Below, one piece after another: positions 56,467 to 64,000 of a stretch of 64,000 bases of DNA (position 1 is the first letter of the stretch; each line of letters opens with the position of its first letter). A program made the position numbers and the translations under genes. A model generated the notes under the pieces. The model had not been told where the DNA came from, did not search any database, and saw nothing but the letters and a program-made list of their open reading frames with translations. The DNA comes from Chelydra serpentina (Eukaryota; Chordata; Testudines; Chelydridae), in contig JBAIAC010000030.1 of assembly GCA_037349315.1 (NCBI GenBank), positions 14,467,501-14,531,500 of the forward strand, in the 5' to 3' direction.

Positions 56467-56752
56467 GGCTAGGTCTACACTAACCACCCCTGTCGAACTA
56501 AGATACGTAACTTCAGCTACGTTAATAACGTAGCTGAAGTCGAAGTACCTTAGTTCGAACTTACCTGTGGTCCAGACGCGACGCGCAGGCTCCCCCGTCG
56601 ACTCCGCCTACTCCGCTTGTCGAGCTGGATTACCAGCGTCGACGGCGGAGCACTTCCTGGTTCGATTTATCGCGTCTTGACAAGACGTGATAAATCGAAC
56701 CCAGAACATCGATCCCGCGCCTCCGACGCGAGAGGTAAGTATAGATGTACCC
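56467..56752. mobile_element. Harbinger-like MITE with TTA duplication and internal hairpins
   Basis: Flanked by TTA (56464..56466, 56753..56755). Left end GGCTAGGTCTACACTAA; right end reversed is GGGTACATCTATACTTA. The 3-bp TTA duplication and GG start suggest PIF/Harbinger. Two internal palindromes: 56511..56539 (CTTCAGCTACGTTA stem, one-base loop) and 56661..56699 (TTCGATTTATCGCGTCTTG, 18 of 19 paired). Confidence 0.7.
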
Positions 56753-57294
56753 TTAGTAGCAAACTGCCAGCAAGCAGACAGTCCCAGATCCGTGGCTCCT
56801 AGGCTCCCAAATTAGTGGTCTATGGAACATTTGCTGGCCACTTGGAACGCTGGTTCCTCTTCCTTGTTTCCATTTGCTAAATTACCTTAAAAGACAGCTG
56901 AAAATACAGCCTTACTTTCCTCTTATCACTTTTGCATGTAAATAACATCCGTTATTGCCACAGCAATGTTATATCGATCATGAATGAGAGAACAAGTGGT
57001 CCATATAGTTTGAATAGGTGGGGAGAGAGATTATTTTATGCACCATCTGTTTAAAATGTGATCCACATGACAAAAGTGTTTCAGGACCCCTTGCCATGGG
57101 CACCTGAATTCTGTAGGACTTTCTTCAAATAACCAAATATGGAAGCTATGCGTAGGATTTTTTTTTTTTGGCAGGGGCTAGAGGAGGAAGTAACCTGATT
57201 TTTTTTTTACAACTACTATGTATTGTTTATCTAGCTCTGTTAATGCAATACAAAATAAAGTTATATTATTGTCCTGCTTTCGTGCCAAAGCAGA
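56753..57294. other. No recognised feature
   Basis: AT-rich with T runs near 57158 and 57198; no repeat assigned. Confidence 0.5.
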
Positions 57295-58553
57295 TGTAAG
57301 CAGAGTCAGGATGAGCTTCACTCTGACATCTGGTGGCAAGTTGTGGGAAAGAACTTCAGGGGCTGATCTCATTTACATAGGCACACTCACCCCACCTACC
57401 ATGAGCCCAAGCAGCCCAAGTGGTCACGTTGGCTGCTGTAGGATCCCCAGTTTTTCTGTTATTGGGGCAGGAAGAATAAACTGTTGTTATCCTGATTGCG
57501 TGAATCAAGGACAGTGGCCTTTTGTTGTGATGGAGGGACTCGCCATCAACTTAGCAGCACTCGCTAGGCAAGGGACATGGGTTCCAAAACCCAATGAATT
57601 GAGAGAGGCTGGGGACAGGTCTTTGGGCCTGGTGGCATGGGCCCCTTCTGAGGGTCCTTGATGTTAGTTGCACCTCCTACCTTCTCCATTGTGGAATATC
57701 AGAGCTAATTTTGGTTCTATGAGGAGTCTAGTTATTGCTGAACTGGATTCACTTTGGGCCAAGAGTGCACCTGCACTGAGCCCCTCCCCCACTTACTATG
57801 AGTTGAAATCACTCAAGAGCTAACATTACTAAGAGCTGAGATCACTGAGTGCTGTGTTATGTAGTGGGGGGGGGGGCCTGAAGATATATTGCTGAGTGGC
57901 TGGTGGAGCGGAGCAGCTGGCAGAGTGGAGCAGTTCACGGGATGGCTGGAGCGGCTCACGGGATGGCTGGTGGAGCAGAGTGGAGTGGCTTGCTGTGAAG
58001 GCTGCAGTAGAACCCCACAGAGAGGCGGGGCGGTCGGCCTTGGACCTTGGTAAGGTGCCTTTTTACCTTCCCCCCACCATTTCCATGTGGGTGGGGGAGA
58101 ACTCTGCAGATGAACTTTTGAACTCTGGGGCTACACTGACCAGGGACAGAGACTTTTGGGTGCTGGACTTTGGGGTTGTTGGACTTTTGGGACTTTGGGT
58201 GACTTTTGGATTGGACTCAAGAACCAAAGGGAGAGGACACGGCCCAATATGCTGGGGTGGGTCTTGTCACTCATGGTTTGGTTATGAATCTTGTTTGTGG
58301 TGTTTTCCCAACATAATGCCGCATTGTTTCTCTCTGTCATTAAAAAGCTTTTGCTACACTCAGACGCTGTGCTTGCGAGAGGGGAAGTATTGCCTCTTAG
58401 AGGAGCCCGGAGGGGGGGGGTGTGTGAAGTATATTTGTCCCAGGTCACTGGGTGGGGGCTTGAGCCGGTTTTGCATTGTGTTATTGGAATGGAACCCCTA
58501 GATACTGAACCTGGCCCTTGTTGCTGCCAACTCTGACTGGCAGAAGGGTTACA
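57295..58553 (+). mobile_element. Probable solo LTR
   Basis: Starts TGTAAGCAGAGTC and ends AGAAGGGTTACA, so the ends form a TG...CA inverted repeat (TGTAAGC/TGTAACC). Inside there is an AATAAA at about 57474 and, near the end, ATTAAAAAGC (about 58341) before the likely U5 part. No internal viral genes adjoin it, so it would be a solo LTR. No target duplication was verified, and the left edge is less sure than the right. A 201-codon frame (57896..58501) inside is chance. Confidence 0.45.
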
Positions 58554-60289
58554 CATACAATCTATTCTCAGCTGCAACTCACATTGTGATTTCTGAGAAT
58601 TTAATTAAAGGGTTGGAGAATATGAGCCAAAGATAGCATGGTGGCAGGGGCTGGCAGAAGCAATTTCAATTCCAATTACAGCAATGAGAGGAAGTTGCTC
58701 TGTGACAGGAAGGCATTGCCACTGCGGGGTTGGAAGTGGTCTTAGGGAAGCAGTAGTGTGTGTAGGATGGAAATCTATCCTGTTCCTGCTTTTAGCAGCA
58801 AAGACCAGCATTTTGGAAGTAAGATGTGTTAAAACTCCTCTCTTCCTTCATGGTTGAGGAAATGGCCTCTTCCTTAAGCAAGAGAGGCTGGGAAGAGTAG
58901 TCTGGCATGACTGTCCTCTTGGTAGGCCCTCCTGTGACAAGGCAGGCTGGAAAATATAGGCCCCAAAGAGGAGTACATCCATAATAGACTATCTGTGGCA
59001 AGGTATGATGGGGGATGGGGAGAACAGGAGACTTCACTCAATCTTCATGGATTGAAGAGAACATGAATGGGAGAGATGGCAGGCGGAACCTCTTCCAAGC
59101 AGTGCCAATAAAACTGGAGGTGGGGTGAGGGAGCTTTTTCAATTTATGCTAAAGTTCTTCTATTGTTATCTCCACTTTGCTAGTGATTTCTTTTCTTATG
59201 TGTTTTATATACACCCCTCATTTTGTAGGCCTGCTGTCTTTTGGTGCAGACTATGTTTAGATTTTCAGTGAAATAAACAGCTGTTCATTTGCACCTAAAC
59301 AAGTAATACAATTTTTTGTGGGGAGTGTTCATAGAATACCAGATGGCCTGATGTCATGCCTTCTCGCTCTCTCTTTTTTTTATTTTTTATCAACAGATAA
59401 CTTTCATGTGGTTGTTTGACTGCATCATCCCCACTTCAACACTATTGAGAAACTGCTGTATTTTTAGCTTTCTAATGCAGAACTACATATTGGAAAAACT
59501 GCCAGTGATTTGGAAATGAATCATCTTAGAACTATCAATAGCACTGAAAATAGTTTTCCTTTTGAGACTGCTTGCTAAATACACGATAAGCTAAAAAACC
59601 AAAGGAAAACTTGCAGAAAGACATTTTTATAGAGAGCCTTGCGGAGAATTATCCTTATGGAAGACTCTGATAGCTTTTAATAGAAAATGGTAACATTTCT
59701 ATAGTATTTTGGGCTACCCCATAGCATTAAAAAAAGAGAATTATGCCACAGCTGCAGAAATCTAAAGGATGGTTCTTAAAATAGAGTACCATTCTCTATC
59801 AAATTCTGTAGGTTTTCAGGGTAATTTCTATAGAATCCTGTTGGTTTCATCCTTATTCAAGACAATGGGACTTTCCCAAAAGATTTCTTTATATCACCAA
59901 ATCCTATAAGGTGCTAAGTACCTAATCTCTCCCTGATGTCAATGGGAGTTGATGGCACTCAGCATTTTACAAGACTTGGCCCATAATGGCAGGAGAAAAT
60001 TATTTAATATTTGTATTTCAGCAGCATCCAGAACCTCAGTTAGGGACAGGGCTATTCATGTGGATGAGTGCTCATCAATATGAGTGAGAGTTCCTCAGAC
60101 TCTCCTTATTAGAAAAAAAGAGTCCATTAGAGTTGAACAGGATGAAACAAATGAGGTTCTACTGAAAGTAAAAGAGGTTCTCTGGAAATTACTGTAAAAC
60201 ATAGATCATTTAATAGAGAATGATATCTGTGCTATGGAATTCTAGAGTTGGGATTGAAAAATCTAGAGAAGGATTATTATTCACAGTTA
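58554..60289. other. Mostly unrecognised; weak P1 remnant
   Basis: A P1-like palindrome may lie around 59842..59985 (TGATGTCAATGGGAGTTGAT). Otherwise no repeat or exon. Confidence 0.45.
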
Positions 60290-61048
60290 CAGTAACTCCT
60301 CACTTAACGTTGTAGTTATGTTCCTGAAAAATGCGACTTTAAGCGAAACGATGTTAAGCAAATCCAATTTCCCCATAAGAATTAATGTAAATAGGGGGGG
60401 TTAGGTTCCAGGGAATTTTTTTTTTGCCAGTCAAAATACATTTTAATACATTTTAAACAATTTTAAACAAGCAATTTAATATAGGTATACGTTTTTTTAA
60501 ACAATTTTAAAGAAACAATTTAATACCACAATTATCATTGCTGAATATGTAGCTTGGTTGAGATGGTGGAGTCAGAGAGTGGAAGAGGGTGGATTGTCCG
60601 GCTGTTCCTCTTGCTGTTCTTGCAAGTACAGGCACCGACTTTGCCGGGGGAGGGGGGCTCAACCCTTGGTCCACCCACTTCACCCCTTCCCCAAAGCCCC
60701 ACCCTTACCCCACCTCTTCTCCCCCCCACCTCCGCCCCCTTTACTCCGCATGCTGTGTCCTTGCTCATCCCCCATCCCTCCCCTGCCTCCTGCCCGTGGC
60801 AATCAGCTGGTTTGCGGCATTCAGGAGGCAGGGGGAGCAGGGGGAAGGCACTGATCCGCGGGGTCCGCCAGCAGGCAGGAAGCACTGGGGGAGGCGTAGG
60901 GGAGCTGATGGGGGAGCTGCCAGCCATGGACAAAGCAGGCGGCCAAACGACATTATAGCACAACTTTAAACGAGCATGTTCTGTAACGGAGCAGGGACGT
61001 AAGATCAAAACAACGTTAAGCGAGAGGACGTTAAGTGGGGAGTTACTG
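60290..61048. mobile_element. Tc1/mariner-type (Tigger-like) non-autonomous element
   Basis: Flanked by TA (60288..60289, 61049..61050). Left end CAGTAACTCCTCACTTAACG, right end reversed CAGTAACTCCCCACTTAACG, one mismatch in 20. Both sides continue with ATGTTAAGC / GTTAAGCGAG text. The middle is a GC-rich segment (60629..60925) related to the hAT-family repeat at 11678. No transposase frame. Confidence 0.8.
60629..60925 (+). repeat. GC-rich segment inside the Tc1/mariner-type element
   Basis: CAGGCACCGACTTTGCCGGG at the left and a CCCCACCTCTTCTCCCC body resemble the antisense of the hAT element at 11678. No flanking duplication was found, so it may be captured sequence rather than a separate insertion. 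Several 62-178 codon frames come from it. Confidence 0.5.
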
Positions 61049-62621
61049 TATATTCTACCAGAATGTTCCATTCACAAAAATTTACACAAATTGTCATAAG
61101 ATAAGGTTAATGGACAGCAGTCTGCTCTCATTTGCACATCTTCATCCCCTTTCGTTACACGTGTAAAGAACAGAATTAGTCCTTATTGGTTCATGTACTT
61201 CATGCTCAGTGATCACATGAAAGTACTCCACTCTTATTAAACTAAACTGTCTCTTTTTTAAAGCAACTATTTACAGAGCTACTGCAGTTGAGTATTTTAG
61301 CCATGTGCACACAGCTGACTCCAAATTCCCCCCCCCTCCAAGTTCCATGCAGGTCACTATAGTTATGTGTTTTTAAAAACAGTATATTTCTACTCAAACT
61401 CTGAATTCTATTTTATTTGCTATGATGTGACAAACACACATTCTGAGCCTGATTCTCCTCTCACGTTCACGAATTTTACTCCATTATCTTCACTGAAGTG
61501 CCTTGTAATTCACACTTGTGGGAAAGCAGAATCAGGGCTATGCTCCCTATCATCAGACTCAGGTTCAGATTACAGGGGTGCCCAAAAAGGGAGGGGGCAC
61601 AGGGAGTCATCTCTACCTACGTGCATACCCATGCTGAAGGCAGCTAGACCTCTGGTGCTTGCATTCTCTGAATCCAAGCACCAGAGATGCTCCATTGCTA
61701 CCTGCAGCACTGGATGTCCCAAAAGGGGATGGGGCAATGTCCTTGCCTTTTATGAGGCTGAGATACCTGGCTTGGTACTGGGGAGTGGATACAAAAACTA
61801 CATGAAAGGGTTTTAGGAACCCACTCATACTTGCACTCTCCATAGCTCCTCTGGGGGCATCTAGCAAGCATAGGCATACATGTGCAAAATGCAAGGTTAA
61901 CCAATTTCACAATTTCTGTTCCATCCAGCATTGACTGGTACTAACTAATATCTTAAGGGTCTGATCCAAAGCCCACTGAAGTCAACAGGAAAACACTCAT
62001 TGATTTGATTAGGTTTTGGATCAGATCCTAAATAAACAGTGCATTATTTCCCCAAACCAGTAAATCTAAAACATAGAAATGCCTCATTATTAGCACCACG
62101 AGTAGCCAAAAAGCATAGCTCAAATTCTAAATTGCAGGATAATTGAGAAATCAGAGTTTGTGGAAAATTTTATCAAGCACCTAAAGAAATAGATTGCTTT
62201 TGTTGATGAGTGAGTTTAAGCTGATCAGAAAGTATAAATGAAAGGAAAAGGAAGTAAACATTACGGACCAGATTCAGAAGCTGAGGTATGGCCCCTTTGA
62301 GCCTCTCTGGTGGCATAACCCAGCTGCAAATGCTTGTTCCCCACCTTTTAGTTGCTCTCTTCAGATATTTAAGGGGTCACATTTTACTCACATGAGTGCT
62401 CACCAAAATAGATCTTAAGTGATGAATAGTCCTTGCATTGGCCCGCTATATGGGGCTGGATTTCATCCTGACGCTACTGCTGTAGTCAGAGTAATTTTAT
62501 TTTTGATAGAAAAAATGAAATTAATTGACAGTTGATTTATCTCCATGCAACTGTATGAGAAGATGGGAATTTTACTTGTAGACAGACTACACGCATATGC
62601 TCAAAGTAAGATGAACTTGAA
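61049..62621. other. Mostly unrecognised; P1 palindromic repeats
   Basis: Besides 61445..61538, a P1-type palindrome lies at 61961..62029 (CTGATCCAAAGCCCACTGAA ... GGTTTTGGATCAGATCCT). A 149-codon frame at 61367 and overlapping minus frames lack domains. Confidence 0.5.
61445..61538. repeat. Short palindromic repeat (family P1)
   Basis: Left end GAGCCTGATTCTCCTCTCAC, right end GTGGGAAAGCAGAATCAGGGC, inverted copies; centre TTTACTCCATTATCTTCACT. Confidence 0.6.
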
Positions 62622-62738
62622 GAGTACGCTCTTTGGGGATGGGGCTGTCTTTTTGTTATACATATGTAGAGTGCATGGAATGCTTGGACCCCAGTTCCTG
62701 ACTGAGGCATATAGTTGTTACACTGAAACAATAATTAA
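62622..62738 (+). mobile_element. MIR/CORE-like SINE 3' tail
   Basis: CGCTCTTTGGGGATGGGGCT, GTAGAGTGCATGGAATGC and CCCCAGTTCCTGACTGAGGC followed by an AATAATTAATT run match the tail at 13750 and 50712. Confidence 0.5.
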
Positions 62739-63429
62739 TTGAAACAAAATGTAGGGGCAAGATTCTGATCATCTTTAATGGAGCTACACCTATTTACACT
62801 GTATTTCTCCTTTCAGGGATTTGTTTAATGGGGAACAGCTCAATTACACAACACTTAAATCTAAGAGTCAAATAATTATCCATGTCTCTCTCTTCATATC
62901 ATTTAGGCCAATAATGTTCATTTACAACTGTACAAAAGCAAAGCAAAATAAAATCCCCACACAAACCAACCCAGGCCCTATTGAGTATAATATTAAATAT
63001 TCAAACTATGTGGCACTTTTCTGGCAAACATCAAATGTGCTGTAATCAACACAAATCTTCTAGAGCATGAGGTGACACACTCCAGCCTACAGATTTGATA
63101 TTTCTTGCTGCATCTTCCTTGATTACTGGCTTGGGCAGCCTTTTCCTTACATTGTTATGACTCGTTACTTTTCAAATATCTAATGAACAGTCTGTGCAAA
63201 TCAGGCCGATGGATGGGAATGTCTTTAATTTGAAACAGCGCAATGTTTCACACTGCATTTCCTCTTTTCTTCACGTTAAAAAGATACTATTATTTATAGG
63301 CTCATTTTGTATGTTTTGTGTATAGAAGGCTTGATCTTGAAAAGTGATGAGTGCCCTCTTCTCCCATGGACTTAATAGCCTGCAGTTTCCATTTGGAATC
63401 TGTCCCCTCTGTTTGTAAAACAGACAGCA
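62739..63429. other. Mostly unrecognised; half a P1 repeat at left
   Basis: GGGCAAGATTCTGATCATCT at 62755 is a P1 left arm with TTTACACTG nearby, no right arm. Nothing else assigned. Confidence 0.45.
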
Positions 63430-63710
63430 GCCATTAAAGGCTCAGGGTCTGTCTTTACCATAGATGCGGGGTGTGATTAGGGCACATGTAGACATACCTG
63501 AGCTAGCTTTGATCTAGCTAGTGCAGGTACCAAGAGCAGTGAAGCTGTGGCAGTGCAGGCTGTACAAGCCTGCCCGGGACCCTGGACACTTATTCAGGAC
63601 TAGCTTGCACTGAAGCCCTGGCTGCTGCAGCTTCATTGCCATTAGTATCTTAGCTAGATTAAAACTAGCTCAACCATGTCTATGTCTGCAGTGTACATAG
63701 ACTCTCCGTC
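63430..63710. mobile_element. Degraded DNA-transposon-like segment, candidate
   Basis: GAGCTAGCTTTGATCTAGCT, GCCATTAGTATCTTAGCTAG and AACCATGTCTATGTCTGCAG recall non-autonomous elements with GCTAGCT and TAGACAT motifs in turtles. Ends are not defined. Confidence 0.35.
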
Positions 63711-63771
63711 CTGCTCCCACTGAAGTCAAAAAGGGTTTTGCCACTGACGTTCATGGAACCAGGATTGGGCC
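63711..63771. repeat. Short palindromic repeat (family P1)
   Basis: CTGCTCCCACTGAAGTCAAA ... CCACTGACGTTCATGGAACCAGGATTGGGCC. Left end of the typical unit is missing or overlaps the preceding element. Confidence 0.5.
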
Positions 63772-63980
63772 ACATGGTAGCTCTACACCACAGCTGGGAG
63801 CGAGCCTTCCAGCACAAGAAGACAGACTTACACTAGTGGGGCATGCCCTAAAATAACTGTGTATGTTGCAGCACTGGTGGAGGATTGGGCTAGCTACCTG
63901 AGCTTAGAGTCAGGGGTAGGACGGGCCTGAGCTCAGCCAGCTGGCCTGAGCTGCTACCAATGTGCACACAGCTATTTTTG
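63772..63980. mobile_element. Degraded DNA-transposon-like segment, candidate
   Basis: GGTAGCTCTACACCACAGCT at the left and GAGCTGCTACCAATGTG at the right look like diverged inverted ends (GGTAGC/GCTACC). Interior includes AAGACAGACTTACACTAGTG. Superfamily unknown. Confidence 0.4.
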
Positions 63981-64000
63981 AGTATCAGAGGGGTAGCCGT
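63981..64000 (-). mobile_element. 3' terminus of another Penelope-like element, cut by window end
   Basis: All 20 bases (AGTATCAGAGGGGTAGCCGT) are identical to 24735..24754, just inside the left end of the complete element, in the same orientation. The rest lies beyond the window. Confidence 0.8.

Noticed and set aside
57896..58577. 201-codon plus frame and 148-codon minus frame
   Set aside because: Low-complexity Trp/Gly-rich text in the probable LTR, no domain; opposite-strand frames overlap.
60535..61071. 178-codon minus frame and several plus frames
   Set aside because: Produced by GC-rich cargo in the Tc1/mariner-type element, crossing its boundary.
1..64000. CRISPR array, phage, operon or other prokaryotic system
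   Set aside because: No regularly spaced repeats, no dense coding, and turtle-type SINE/LINE content.

Overview
This window looks like non-coding, repeat-rich nuclear DNA from a turtle, most likely a hidden-necked one (Cryptodira). The best clue is a pair of composite SINEs (14042..14233 and 30426..30609). Each has a tRNA-like head with recognisable A and B boxes and a CR1-type tail ending in GATTCTAT repeats, a design I know from cryptodiran turtles. Abundant CR1 LINEs, MIR/CORE-type SINEs, a Penelope-like element and many hAT, Harbinger-like and Tc1/mariner-like MITEs fit the same source. I found no host protein-coding exon, tRNA gene, rRNA, CRISPR array or bacterial-style operon. Long open frames are all either remnants of LINE or Penelope proteins or chance frames, many of them inside GC-rich repeats.

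Layout. 1-8.9 kb: mostly unrecognised AT-rich DNA with old SINE copies and one LTR-like block. 9-14.3 kb: antisense CR1 split by a MITE, a near-perfect 98-bp inverted repeat, a hAT element with an 8-bp target duplication, a second MITE of the same family, then a MIR-like SINE abutting a turtle SINE. 14.3-24.7 kb: sparse repeats and a CR1 cluster with a 40-bp duplication. 24.73-25.99 kb: a 5'-truncated Penelope-like element with a GIY-YIG endonuclease domain, an 86-bp perfect terminal inverted repeat and a 13-bp target duplication. 26-33.7 kb: AT-rich DNA, one SINE and a near-intact CR1 3' end. 33.7-35.6 kb: an antisense LINE broken by a MITE, with two more MITEs of that family nearby. 36.6-37.5 kb: GC-rich composite repeat with a 68-bp minisatellite. 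40-46 kb: two small hAT elements with target duplications, an antisense CR1 end and a rearranged CR1 fragment. 46-48 kb: LTR-like block. 49.8-53 kb: LINE 3' ends, one split by two nested hAT elements. 54.9-58.6 kb: LTR-like block, a hairpin-rich Harbinger-like MITE and a probable solo LTR. 60.3-61.05 kb: TA-flanked transposon holding GC-rich repeat. The last 20 bases match the 3' terminus of the Penelope-like element.

The pieces do not form a functional system. What links them is insertion history: nested insertions give relative ages, and target duplications give exact boundaries for about ten elements. The least explained signal is a set of roughly 20 short palindromic repeats of about 60-110 bp, with ends like CTGATTCTGATC/GATCAGAATCAG and a centre like CCATTGACTTCAATGG, scattered from 3.9 to 63.8 kb. 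Family names rest on recognition of sequence features and memory of turtle repeats, not on database searches.
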